NCBI RefSeq assembly: GCF_016862275.1
Contig: NZ_BOMQ01000027.1
Coordinates: forward strand, 1 to 64,000
Origin: Actinoplanes nipponensis
Lineage (GTDB): Bacteria > Actinomycetota > Actinomycetes > Mycobacteriales > Micromonosporaceae
Direction of reading: 5' to 3'
DNA length: 64,000 bases
The notes under the pieces are model-generated. The model ran no database searches. It worked only from the letters and a program-made list of their open reading frames with translations, and was not told where the DNA came from. Position numbers and translations under genes: made by a program. This document shows positions 34,505 through 42,577 of the stretch, piece by piece; position 1 is the stretch's first letter, and every line of letters starts with the position of its first letter.

Positions 34505-35238
34505 CGGCCAGGCCGTCCCGGCCGGGCGCCGACCGGGACCCGGTCCAGCGGCGACTGGCGGACGTCGGTCACGATCCGGCCGTCCACCAGCCGGATCAGC
34601 CGCTTGGCGCGGTCGCCCACCTCGGGCTCGTGGGTGATCAGCACGATCGTCCGGCCGGCCGCGCTGAGCTGGTCGAAGACCTCCAGCACGTCGGCGGTGG
34701 AGCGGGTGTCCAGGTTGCCGGTGGGCTCGTCGGCCAGCAGCAGGGCCGGCTCGGTGACCAGCGCCCGGGCCACCGCGACCCGCTGCTGCTGGCCGCCGGA
34801 GAGCTGGTTGGGCTCGTGCCGGGCCCGGTCGGCCAGCCCGACGAGGGCGAGCGCGGCCATCGCCCGTTCGCGCCGCTGCCGCGGCCGGACCCCGGCGTAG
34901 GCCAGCGGCAGCTCCACGTTGGCCAGCGCCGAGGTGCGCGGGATCAGGTTGAACGCCTGGAAGATGAACCCGATGAGCCGGTTGCGGGCCAGGGCCAGCT
35001 GGCGGTCGGCGAGCCGGCTGACGTCGACGCCGTCCAGCAGGTACGTCCCCGAGCCGGGCCCGTCCAGCGCGCCGAGGATGTTCATCAGGGTGGACTTGCC
35101 GGAGCCGGACGAGCCCATGACCGCCACGTAGTCGCCCCGCTCGACCAGCAGGGAGACGCCGCGCAGGGCGTGCACGGTGGCTTCCCCCGTACCGTAGGTC
35201 TTCCGCAGCCCGCGCACCTCGAGCACCGGCCGGGTCAC
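34501..35238 (-). CDS. ABC transporter ATPase, MacB/LolD type
   Basis: A 245-residue ATPase: Walker A GSSGSGKST, Q-loop FIFQAFNLIPRTSALANVELP (LolD/MacB-like, read in parts), signature LSGGQQQR, Walker B LLLADEPTGNLD. It partners the FtsX-type permease. The GTG start overlaps the adaptor stop (GTGA). A short basic tail (RVPVGARPGRPGR) follows the last strand. Confidence 0.93.
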   Translation of the reverse strand: MTRPVLEVRGLRKTYGTGEATVHALRGVSLLVERGDYVAVMGSSGSGKSTLMNILGALDGPGSGTYLLDGVDVSRLADRQLALARNRLIGFIFQAFNLIPRTSALANVELPLAYAGVRPRQRRERAMAALALVGLADRARHEPNQLSGGQQQRVAVARALVTEPALLLADEPTGNLDTRSTADVLEVFDQLSAAGRTIVLITHEPEVGDRAKRLIRLVDGRIVTDVRQSPLDRVPVGARPGRPGR

Positions 35239-36401
35239 CGGGTGCCCCGGCCCGTGCCGCCGCCGGGGAAGCCGCCGCCCGGCGCCGCGCCACCGCCGGG
35301 GAAGCCGCCCGGCAGGCCGCCGCCGGGGAAGCCGCCGGTGGTGCCCGTCGTCGCGCCGGTGGTGGTGATCACGACCTGCTCCCCCGGTGTCAGCCCGGAG
35401 GTGATCTGGGTGACCTGGTCGCCCTCGAGCCCGATCTCGACGGCGCGGACCTGCTGGACGCCGCCGGCCAGCACGGTGACGGTGTGCCGGTTGCCGACGG
35501 TGGTCAGCGCGGCCGCGTTGACGTACACGGCGTCGGTGACCTCGCCGGTGACCACCGCGACGGAGACGGTCTGGCCGGGCCGGGCGCCGGCCGGCACCCG
35601 GTCCAGGCTGAGCGTCACGCCGTAGGTGACCACGTCGTTGGCGGTGGTGGCCTGCGGGTCGACGGCGACCACCCGGGCGCTCTGCCGGGTGCCGCCCAGC
35701 GCGTTCCAGGTGACCGTGGCGGCCTGCTTCTCCTTCAGCCTGGTGGCGTCGGCCTCGGCGAACGCGGCGGTCACCTGGAGCCGGGTCAGGTCGGCGATGG
35801 CGATGAAGCCGCTGCCGGCCGAGGTGGAGGAGGCCGAGGTGGCGGACGAGGAGCCCGCCGAGGAGCTGCCGAGGGTGCCGTTGACCGCGACCACCGTGCC
35901 GGCCATCGGGGCCTTGAGCGTGGTGCCGGCCACCGCCGCCTGCGCCTCGGTGACGGCCAGCTCGGCCTGGGTGACCTCGTTCTCCGCCGACGACGGGTCC
36001 GAGCCGGCGTCCTCGGCCCGGTCCACCGCGTCCCGCGCCGCGTCCAGGTCGGCCTCGGCGGCGGTCAGCGTCCGCTTCGCCGCGCCCGGATCGACCCGGG
36101 CGAGCACCTGGCCCTTGGCGACCTGGTCGCCGACCTTGACCGCGATCGAGGTGACGGTGCCCCCGGTCTCGAAGCCGGCGTCGGCGGAGGCGGCGCTCTC
36201 CAGCGAGCCGTCGGCGGTGACGGTGGCCGTGACGGTGCCCTGCTGGACGGGCAGGGACCGCACGGACGCGGCGGCCGCGGCGCCGTCCGGTCCGGACACG
36301 ATCCCGTACGCCCAGAGACCGCCGGCGACGAGCGCCAGGACCAGGACGGCGTTGACCGCGACCGAGGGACGGCGCAGGGAACGCGGAGGGGGCGCAGGCA
36401 T
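35235..36401 (-). CDS. HlyD/MacA-type efflux adaptor with Gly-Pro-rich tail
   Basis: A 388-residue adaptor: one N-terminal membrane anchor (about 15-35), barrel-sandwich halves (AGFETGGTVTSIAVKVGDQV and TLKAPMAGTVVAVNG), a helical hairpin (about 110-155), beta-barrel (VTAAFAEADATRLKEKQAAT) and a tail of repeated GFPGGG units. It probably links the permease to the thick cell wall space. Its promoter has an 11-bp-phased repeat array and CACAGT 7 nt before the ATG, so it may start a sub-transcript, leaderless, inside the six-gene unit. Confidence 0.9.
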   Translation of the reverse strand: MPAPPPRSLRRPSVAVNAVLVLALVAGGLWAYGIVSGPDGAAAAASVRSLPVQQGTVTATVTADGSLESAASADAGFETGGTVTSIAVKVGDQVAKGQVLARVDPGAAKRTLTAAEADLDAARDAVDRAEDAGSDPSSAENEVTQAELAVTEAQAAVAGTTLKAPMAGTVVAVNGTLGSSSAGSSSATSASSTSAGSGFIAIADLTRLQVTAAFAEADATRLKEKQAATVTWNALGGTRQSARVVAVDPQATTANDVVTYGVTLSLDRVPAGARPGQTVSVAVVTGEVTDAVYVNAAALTTVGNRHTVTVLAGGVQQVRAVEIGLEGDQVTQITSGLTPGEQVVITTTGATTGTTGGFPGGGLPGGFPGGGAAPGGGFPGGGTGRGTR

Positions 36402-36408
36402 GACGGAC

Positions 36409-36464
36409 ACTGTGGCGACACCCGCTCGGAGGAACTTCGGCTTTGGCTGGGAGCCAGCTCGGAA
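36409..36464 (-). promoter_or_regulatory. adaptor promoter with four 11-bp-phased CTCGGAG repeats
   Basis: Heptamers at 36425 (CTCGGAG), 36436 (TTCGGCT), 36447 (CTGGGAG) and 36458 (CTCGGAA) lie exactly 11 bp apart on the plus strand. On the minus strand a -10-like CACAGT (36409-36414) lies 10 nt from the array and 7 nt from the ATG. Tandem direct repeats at 11 bp are the usual target of OmpR-family response regulators. The same layout occurs at 41232-41287. Confidence 0.65.
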
Positions 36465-36466
36465 CC

Positions 36467-37996
36467 TCAGCGGACATCCGCCCCGGAGCTGGGCAGCAGG
36501 ACGCGGAAGGTAGCGCCGCGCCCGGACGGCGGGTCCAGCTCGACCCAGCCGCCGTGGCCGTGGGCGATCGCCGCGACGATGGACAGCCCCAGCCCGGAGC
36601 CGCCGCCGCGGCCCCGGGTGCGGCTGGAATCGGCCCGGTAGAGCCGTTCGAAGACCCGCGGCGCGTGCTCCGCGGGCACGCCCGGGCCGTCGTCGCTGAC
36701 CTCCAGGACCGCCAGCGGTACGCCGGTGCGCACCGTCCCCGCGTGCACGGACCCGGGCGCCGGCCGGTGCCCGGCGACCCGTCCCACCCGTACGGTGACC
36801 CGGGCCCCGGCCGCGGTGTGCTGCAACGCGTTGGCGACGAGGTTGGTGGCCACCTGGCGCAGCCCGTGCTCGTCGCCCAGCACCATGGGCGGTACGAAGG
36901 TCTCCGAGTCGTCGTCGAGGGTGGCCAGGCGTACCGGCCGGTCCGGGACCCGGGCGTGCGCGTCGCGGATGGTGTCGGCCGCGATCTCCAGCAGGTCCAC
37001 CGGGCGCAGCGCCGGCGGCCGCTGCAGGTCGAGCCGGGCCAGCAGCAGCAGGTCCTCGACCAGCACCCCCATCCGGCCGGCCTCGCCCTCGATGCGGCTC
37101 ATCGACTCGTCGAGCTGCGGGCCGGGCGGGGCCCCGCCGCGCCGGTAGAGCTCCGCGAAGCCGCGGATCGAGGTCAGCGGGGTGCGCAGCTCGTGCGAGG
37201 CGTCCGCGACGAACTGCCGCAGTCGCCGCTCGGAGGCCGTGCGGGCGGACACCTCGTCCTCCAGCCGGGCCAGCATCAGGTTGAGCGCCCCGCCGAGCCG
37301 GCCGGGCTCGGTGTGCGGGTCGGTGTCGGCCACCCGGCCCGAGAGGTTGCCGGCCGAGATCGCGGTGGCCAGCCGCTCCATCGCGGTCAGCGGGCGCAGC
37401 CCGAGCCGCACCACGAACGCCGCGCCCGCCCCGAGCAGCGCCAGGACCAGCAGCGTCACCCCGGCGTCGATGAGCAGCAGCCGCTCGCCGGTCTGCTCGA
37501 CCTCGACCAGCGACGAGCCGATGACCACCGCGCCGCCGGTCCCGGGCGTCGCCGCCGCGAGCAGCCGCCAGTCCGCGCTGTCGTCCGCGGCGGCCACGGT
37601 GTACGGCCGGCCCGTGCTGGCGTGCGCCAGCACGGTGGTCAGCGGCGCCACCGGGGGCCGGCCGGCCTCGGCGGTGGAGCTGCGGTCGGACGCCAGCGTG
37701 CCGGTGGCGGTGTAGACGTAGACCACCTGGTCGGCGCCGAGGCGCAGCTGCCGGTTGCGGGTCACGGCGCCGCCGGGCGGGGGCAGCGCGGCCCGCTGGG
37801 CGCCGGCGAACGGGCGGGACATGCCGGTGAGCTGTTCGTCGATCCGGTCCCGCAGGTAGCCGCGGATCAGCAGCAGCCCGGCGGCGTCGGCCACGACCAG
37901 CGCGAGCGCGGCCAGCGCGCCGACGACCAGCACCAGCCGCGAGCGCAGGGTCCAGTGGCCCCACCGACGGGGACGCCAGCGGGGCCGGGCCCTCAC
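36467..37996 (-). CDS. sensor histidine kinase (OmpR-system partner)
   Basis: A 509-residue kinase: TM1 about 20-45, an extracytoplasmic sensor region (about 46-170), TM2 about 172-197, HAMP about 198-250. The HisKA box is FVADASHELRTPL with the phospho-His at 268, and the HATPase has NLVANALQHTAAG, EVSDDGPGVP and GGGSGLGLSIVAAIAHGHGG. GTG start 7 nt after the response-regulator stop. It should sense an envelope signal and control the export genes downstream. Confidence 0.93.
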   Translation of the reverse strand: MRARPRWRPRRWGHWTLRSRLVLVVGALAALALVVADAAGLLLIRGYLRDRIDEQLTGMSRPFAGAQRAALPPPGGAVTRNRQLRLGADQVVYVYTATGTLASDRSSTAEAGRPPVAPLTTVLAHASTGRPYTVAAADDSADWRLLAAATPGTGGAVVIGSSLVEVEQTGERLLLIDAGVTLLVLALLGAGAAFVVRLGLRPLTAMERLATAISAGNLSGRVADTDPHTEPGRLGGALNLMLARLEDEVSARTASERRLRQFVADASHELRTPLTSIRGFAELYRRGGAPPGPQLDESMSRIEGEAGRMGVLVEDLLLLARLDLQRPPALRPVDLLEIAADTIRDAHARVPDRPVRLATLDDDSETFVPPMVLGDEHGLRQVATNLVANALQHTAAGARVTVRVGRVAGHRPAPGSVHAGTVRTGVPLAVLEVSDDGPGVPAEHAPRVFERLYRADSSRTRGRGGGSGLGLSIVAAIAHGHGGWVELDPPSGRGATFRVLLPSSGADVR

Positions 37997-38003
37997 GGCC
38001 GGC

Positions 38004-38756
38004 TCACTCCTCGCCGCCGCGGGGCAGCCGCAGCGCGTAGCCGACGCCGCGCACGGTGTGGATCAGCGGCGGGCCGGCCTTGTCGATCTTGCGGCGCAGG
38101 TAGTACACGTAGGACTCGACGATGCGCCCGTCGCCGCCGAAGTCGTACTTCCAGACCCGGTCCAGGATCTGCGCCTTGCTGACCACCCGGCCCGCGTTCA
38201 CCAGCAGGTACTTGAGCAGGTTGAACTCGGTGGGCGACAGCTCGACCAGCCGGCCGGCCCGGCGCACCTCGTGGGCGTCCTCGTCGAGCTCGAGGTCGGC
38301 GTAGCGCAGCACCCCGGCGTCGTCCGGCGTCAGCTCGGGCCGGCTGCGCCGCAGGATCGCCCGGATCCGCAGCACCACCTCCTCGAGGCTGAACGGCTTG
38401 GCGACGTAGTCGTCGGCGCCGGCGGTGAGCCCGGCGACCCGGTCCTCGACCGCGTCGCGGGCGGTCAGGAACAGCACCGGCGTCGAGCGCCCGGACGCGC
38501 GCAGCCGCCGGGCCACGGCGAAGCCGTCCAGGTCCGGCAGCATCACGTCGAGCACCACCAGGTCGGGCTCGAAGTCCTCGACCGCGACCAGCGCGCCGTG
38601 GCCCGACTCGGCCACCCGCACGTCGAAGGCGACCAGCCGCAGCGTGGCGGAGAGCAGCGCGGAGATGTTGGGCTCGTCGTCGACCACCAGGACCCGGGTC
38701 GGCCGGTCGGCCGGTGGGTCGCTCAGCGCGACGGAACCGCGGTTGTCGGGATGCAC
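38004..38756 (-). CDS. OmpR/PhoB-family response regulator
   Basis: A 250-residue regulator: receiver domain with VLVVDDEPN, phospho-acceptor Asp70 (VVLDVMLPD) and Lys120 (DYVAKPFS). The C-terminal winged helix has LVELSPTEFNLLKYLLVNAGRV (in parts), then GGDGRIVESYVYYLRRKID and HTVRGVGYALR. First gene of the kinase/adaptor/ABC operon. I infer that it binds the 11-bp-phased CTCGGAG arrays at both adaptor promoters, as is usual for this family. GTG start; an inverted repeat lies just upstream. Confidence 0.93.
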   Translation of the reverse strand: MHPDNRGSVALSDPPADRPTRVLVVDDEPNISALLSATLRLVAFDVRVAESGHGALVAVEDFEPDLVVLDVMLPDLDGFAVARRLRASGRSTPVLFLTARDAVEDRVAGLTAGADDYVAKPFSLEEVVLRIRAILRRSRPELTPDDAGVLRYADLELDEDAHEVRRAGRLVELSPTEFNLLKYLLVNAGRVVSKAQILDRVWKYDFGGDGRIVESYVYYLRRKIDKAGPPLIHTVRGVGYALRLPRGGEE

Positions 38757-38759
38757 CGC

Positions 38760-38782
38760 ACAGGGATATCAGCGCCCCCTGT
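38760..38782. promoter_or_regulatory. inverted repeat at the response-regulator start
   Basis: ACAGGG (38760-38765) and CCCTGT (38777-38782) face each other across 11 nt, 4 nt upstream of the response-regulator GTG. A minus-strand TTGACA (38780-38785) overlaps it but has no -10 at normal spacing. Confidence 0.3.
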
Positions 38783-38947
38783 CAATACCGTAGGAATCCG
38801 CTGGGAGCGACCTGGGCCCGGTTCTGCGGGTCGAGGCCGGCGCTGTGCCGGTGCCGTCCGGCTCGGCGTGCGAGGCTGGGCGGTGTGGCCGCGGGGCGTA
38901 CCGCCGGTGTGTCCGGGTCGTGCTGGCTGATGGTGAGAGGTGCTGCG

Positions 38948-39916
38948 GTGGAGTTCACACGGCTGGGTCGGACCGGGCTCAAGGTCAGTCGTATCGGGCT
39001 GGGGTGCATGAGCTACGGGCAGGCCGCGGCCGGCATGCACCAGTGGACCCTGGACGAGGATGCCGCGGCGCCGTTCTTCCGGCAGGCCGTCGAGCTGGGT
39101 GTGACGTTCTGGGATACCGCCAACGTCTACCAGGGGGGAACGTCCGAGGAGTTCGTCGGCCGGGCGATCACCCGGTTCTCCCGGCGCGAGGAGATCGTGC
39201 TGGCCACCAAGGTCAGCGGGCGGATGCACGACGGGCCGGGCGGCAGCGGCTTGTCCCGCAAGGCCGTCCTCGAGCAGGCCGACGCCTCGCTGCGGCGGCT
39301 GGGCACCGACTACATCGACGTCTACTACATCCACCGCTTCGATCCCGACACGCCGGTCGAGGAGACCATGCGGGCCCTCGATGACCTGGTCCGGGCCGGC
39401 AAGGTGCGCTATCTCGGCGCGTCGTCGATGGGGGCGTGGCAGTTCGCCAAGGCGCAGCACGCCGCCGTGGTGAACGGCTGGACGTCGTTCGCGGCGATGC
39501 AGGACCAGTACAACGTGCTCAAGCGCGAGGAAGAGCGCGACATGATCCCTCTGTGCCTCGATCAGGGCGTCGGGTTGACGCCGTACTCGCCGCTGGCGAA
39601 GGGCCGGGCCGCCCGGCCCTGGGGTCAGCAGACGACCCGGTCCTCGTCGGACAACGTGGCGCAAGCGTTCGACCGCGACGTCGACGAGCCGGTGGTGCAC
39701 GCGATCCAGCGGGTCGCCGAGGCCCGGGGCGTCGCGATGGCCCGGGTGGCGCTGGCCTGGGTGCTGTCCAAGCCGGTCGTTTCCTGCCCGCTCGTGGGAG
39801 CCACCAAGCCACACCACCTGACCGACGCCGTAGCCGCTCTCGAACTCGATCTCACCGCCGGGGAGATCGCCGACCTGGAGGCGCCTTACCTGCCGCAGGA
39901 CAACTACTGGTGGTGA
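38948..39916 (+). CDS. aldo/keto reductase
   Basis: A 322-residue AKR barrel beginning VEFTRLGRTGLKVSRIGLGC. The catalytic tetrad is visible as FWDTANVYQ (Asp, Tyr), LATKVS (Lys) and VYYIHRFD (His). NADPH-site residues lie in PLVGATKPHHL. It reduces an unknown carbonyl compound. GTG at 38948 is set by GAGAGG 7 nt upstream; an ATG 18 nt earlier is possible. It is divergent from the two-component system and convergent with the second adaptor gene. Confidence 0.9.
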   Translation: MEFTRLGRTGLKVSRIGLGCMSYGQAAAGMHQWTLDEDAAAPFFRQAVELGVTFWDTANVYQGGTSEEFVGRAITRFSRREEIVLATKVSGRMHDGPGGSGLSRKAVLEQADASLRRLGTDYIDVYYIHRFDPDTPVEETMRALDDLVRAGKVRYLGASSMGAWQFAKAQHAAVVNGWTSFAAMQDQYNVLKREEERDMIPLCLDQGVGLTPYSPLAKGRAARPWGQQTTRSSSDNVAQAFDRDVDEPVVHAIQRVAEARGVAMARVALAWVLSKPVVSCPLVGATKPHHLTDAVAALELDLTAGEIADLEAPYLPQDNYWW

Positions 39917-39951
39917 TCGTCGGCCGAGGGAACGCTGGTGACCCGCCCCGC

Positions 39952-41223
39952 TCACCACGAGCGGGCCACGGCGGCGCCCTCGGCGAGCCCCGAGGTGATC
40001 TCGGTGTACCGGTCGCCGCGCAGCCCGACGCCGACCCCGGCGCGCGTGCCGTCGCGCAGCACGGTGCCGGTGGCGCCCGCGATGTCGTGCACGGCGGTGC
40101 TCGGCAGGCGCAGCACTCCGGCGGCCGAGCCGGTGGTGACCCGTACCGCGGCGCTCTGCCCGACCAGCAGGTCCTCGGGGGCGTCGGTGAAGGCCAGCAC
40201 CACGCCGTACCGCACCAGCGTGCCGTCGCTCGTGCCGGCCGGGTCGACCTGGACGACCGTGGCGCCGAACTCCCGGCCCGCCCGGTCGGCCAGCGTGACG
40301 GTGGCGTGCCGGCCGACGGCGAGCCGGTCGGCGTCGGCCTCCGGGAAGTCGGCGCTGACCTGCATGGCGGAGACGTCGGCCAGGGTGAGGAACGCGGCGC
40401 CGCGGCCGACCCGGGCGCCGACCCGGCCGGCGACCGAGAGGATCCGCCCGGCGATCGGGGCGGTGAGGGTGGCCCCCTCGAGCTGGTCCTCGGCCTCGGC
40501 CACGGCGACCTCGGCCTGGTTGACCCGCTGCTGGGCGCTGAGCACGGCGTCCCCGCCGCCGCTCTGTCCCGGCCGGCCGCCCTGGTTGCCCGGCGCGGTG
40601 GCGCACGACCCGGCGGTGCCGCGGGCCGGGGCGGGGCTACGGGTCGGGGCGGGGCCACGGGTCGGGGCGGTGGTTCGCGGCGGCGCCGAGGTCCGGGTGG
40701 GTGCGGGGGTCGCTGACGGCGACGCGGTACGGCCGGCCGTCGGCGCGCCGCTGCTCGCCGTGGCGGACACGCCGGCGTACGCGGCGGGCACCAGCCCGCA
40801 GGAGGTCGAGGGCGTGGCGGCGGTGGCGCTGTCGCGGGCGTCGGCGAGGGCTTCCCGCGCGGCGGCAAGGGTGTCCCGGGCGGCGTTGACGGCCTTCGCC
40901 GCGTCGGTGTCGTCGACGGAGGCGAGCTCCTGGCCGGCCGTCACGACCGTGCCCGCGCGCACCTTGATGCTGTCCACCGTGCCGGCGACGGTGAACGACA
41001 AGCTGCGGGTCTGCGCCGGCTCGACCGTCCCGGTGGTGGCGACCTCGGTGGTCACCGCGCCCCGGTCCACCCGCACGGTGGCGGCGGCGGCCGGGCGCAC
41101 ACCGGCGCCGGCGGTCATCGCGCGGGTCACGCCCGCGGCCACCAGCAGGACCACGAGGACCGCGGCGGCGAGCCACACCCGCCGCCGGTTCGCGCCGCGC
41201 CAGGCGGTCAGGCCGTTACCCAT
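39952..41223 (-). CDS. orphan HlyD-type efflux adaptor with Pro/Thr-rich insert
   Basis: A 423-residue adaptor: membrane anchor about 17-36, barrel-sandwich halves (SFTVAGTVDSIKVRAGTVV and TLTAPIAGRILSVAG), and beta-barrel parts (VSADFPEADADRLAVGRHAT). Unlike the first adaptor, the hairpin region is interrupted by a long Thr/Pro/Ala insert (about 150-205, repeats of TRSPAP/TRGPAP type). No ATPase or permease gene adjoins it. Its promoter layout copies that of the first adaptor, so it may work with that transporter or with one elsewhere. The frame runs far upstream but the ATG at 41221-41223 gives the normal N-terminus. Confidence 0.88.
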   Translation of the reverse strand: MGNGLTAWRGANRRRVWLAAAVLVVLLVAAGVTRAMTAGAGVRPAAAATVRVDRGAVTTEVATTGTVEPAQTRSLSFTVAGTVDSIKVRAGTVVTAGQELASVDDTDAAKAVNAARDTLAAAREALADARDSATAATPSTSCGLVPAAYAGVSATASSGAPTAGRTASPSATPAPTRTSAPPRTTAPTRGPAPTRSPAPARGTAGSCATAPGNQGGRPGQSGGGDAVLSAQQRVNQAEVAVAEAEDQLEGATLTAPIAGRILSVAGRVGARVGRGAAFLTLADVSAMQVSADFPEADADRLAVGRHATVTLADRAGREFGATVVQVDPAGTSDGTLVRYGVVLAFTDAPEDLLVGQSAAVRVTTGSAAGVLRLPSTAVHDIAGATGTVLRDGTRAGVGVGLRGDRYTEITSGLAEGAAVARSW

Positions 41224-41231
41224 GGTCGCAA

Positions 41232-41287
41232 AGTGTGGCCGAGGGTCCTCGCCGCCGGCTCGGTCCCACCTCGGAGTTGCCTCGGAG
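41232..41287 (-). promoter_or_regulatory. second CTCGGAG 11-bp array, at the orphan adaptor promoter
   Basis: Heptamers at 41248 (CTCGCCG), 41259 (CTCGGTC), 41270 and 41281 (both CTCGGAG) are exactly 11 bp apart. CACACT (minus strand, 41232-41237) is 10 nt from the array and 8 nt from the ATG, inside a GCCACA block also present at the first adaptor promoter. The array also lies about 100 nt upstream of the divergent lipoprotein gene. Confidence 0.65.
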
Positions 41288-41388
41288 GCGCGCGGGGCGC
41301 TCACAGCCGATTCCGAGTTCGGCCGGAGGTTGCGGCGAGGTCGACGGTCTTGGCTGGACCGTCCTGTCCCCCTCCGTGAGGAGAAACC

Positions 41389-41937
41389 GTGCCGCAGCTC
41401 AGAAACACGTCCCCCCGAGGCATCGCCGGGCTGGTCGTCGCGTCCGCGGCGCTGCTGTTCTCCGTGGCCGCGTGCGGCGGCGGCTCGGACACCCCGGCCA
41501 CCGGGGGCGCCGACCGGGGCGGCGGCGCGTTCGCCGCGTACACCGCCTGCCTGGTGAAGAACGGCGTCACGGTGACCTTGCCGTCCGGCGGCCCCCGGGT
41601 CCGCCCCTCGGGCGGGCCGTCCGGCTTCCCGTCCGGGCGGCCGCGGCCCTCGGGCAGCGCCGGACCCGGCGGCGGTCTCCCCGGCGGCGGTGGCTTCGGC
41701 CGGCCGGCGGGCGTCGACGACGCGACGTGGCAGAAGGCGCAACAGGCGTGCGCGTCGGTGCTGCCGAGCGGCCGGCCGGGCGGCAACGGCCGCGGCGCCG
41801 GGATGAGCGCGGCGTACCGCAACTGCCTGCGGGACAACGGCGTGACCCTGGACCAGGGCGGGCCGGCCACCGACGATCCGGCTGTGCGGAAGGCCGTCGA
41901 GACCTGCCGGCCCCTGGCCCCGAGCGCCACGCCCTGA
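41389..41937 (+). CDS. small secreted lipoprotein, Gly/Pro-rich
   Basis: A 182-residue predicted lipoprotein: lipobox LLFSVAAC with Cys29, then two similar small modules, each with a Tyr/Cys helix (AAYTACLVKNGVTV and AAYRNCLRDNGVTL), separated by a Gly/Pro/Ser-rich linker with GGGLPGGGGFG. The duplicated YxxCLxxNGVT motif suggests an internal repeat with a conserved Cys pair. Function unknown. GAGGAG lies 6 nt before the GTG. Divergent from the orphan adaptor, and possibly a substrate or partner of it. Confidence 0.75.
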   Translation: MPQLRNTSPRGIAGLVVASAALLFSVAACGGGSDTPATGGADRGGGAFAAYTACLVKNGVTVTLPSGGPRVRPSGGPSGFPSGRPRPSGSAGPGGGLPGGGGFGRPAGVDDATWQKAQQACASVLPSGRPGGNGRGAGMSAAYRNCLRDNGVTLDQGGPATDDPAVRKAVETCRPLAPSATP

Positions 41938-41996
41938 GCGGCGCGCCCGGCCGGCGTCGCCGTCCGCGTCCGCGCGGGGCGGCGCCGGTCCGGGGC

Positions 41997-42461
41997 TCAC
42001 CCCTGCGGGCGGGACTCCGACAGGTTGGTCCACCGGTCGGCCAGCTGCCGGCGCCGGCAGGCCACCAGGTGGCTGGCCAGGATCGCCGGCAGGCCGCCGC
42101 GCACGCACACGTCCGCGCCGGCGGTCAGCACGGCGGCGACCAGCTCGGCCCGGGCGTCGTCGTCGACCAGGACGACGATCCGGGTACGCCGCGGCAGCGC
42201 GGCCCGCGCGGCCAGCACGTCGGCCTCGGTGGCCCCGCTGAACAGCACGATCTCGCCGGGCCGGACCCCGTCGAGGGTGTCCGGGTGGCGCAGCGACCAC
42301 CCGGACGGCAGGTGCGCGCCCAGCGTGGCCACCCGCCCGCGGTGCCCGAGCACCGCGACGACCGGGCCGCGCCGCGGCGACGGCAGGTCGGGCACCGGCA
42401 CCGCGGTCGAGTTGGGCGTGAACGCGCGGTTGGTCTGGTTCCGGTTCAGCTGCACGAGCAT
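41997..42461 (-). CDS. hypothetical protein, degenerate receiver-like fold
   Basis: A 154-residue protein with alternating strands and helices: GPVVAVLGHRGRVATLGAHL, EIVLFSGATEADVLAARAAL and IVVLVDDDARAELVAAVLTA, ending with AGADVCVRGGLPAIL. The last part resembles the strand4-helix4-strand5 end of response-regulator receivers, but no N-terminal acidic pocket or output domain is seen. No function can be assigned. It is divergent from the asparaginase gene. Confidence 0.55.
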   Translation of the reverse strand: MLVQLNRNQTNRAFTPNSTAVPVPDLPSPRRGPVVAVLGHRGRVATLGAHLPSGWSLRHPDTLDGVRPGEIVLFSGATEADVLAARAALPRRTRIVVLVDDDARAELVAAVLTAGADVCVRGGLPAILASHLVACRRRQLADRWTNLSESRPQG

Positions 42462-42577
42462 CTCTGTGACCCCCCAGGTGTGGCGTGCGGTGTGTGCTGA
42501 GAACAGCCAACGCGGTCAGCCTGGGCCGGCCATGTGCCCCGCCTGTGCGTCTGTTGACAGTGGGTAGGGTGGCCGTC

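Noticed and set aside
38801..38818. CTGGGAG and CTGGGCC 11 bp apart upstream of the response-regulator gene
   Set aside because: Only two weak copies and different distance to the start codon; could be chance in GC-rich DNA, so not grouped with the two four-copy arrays.
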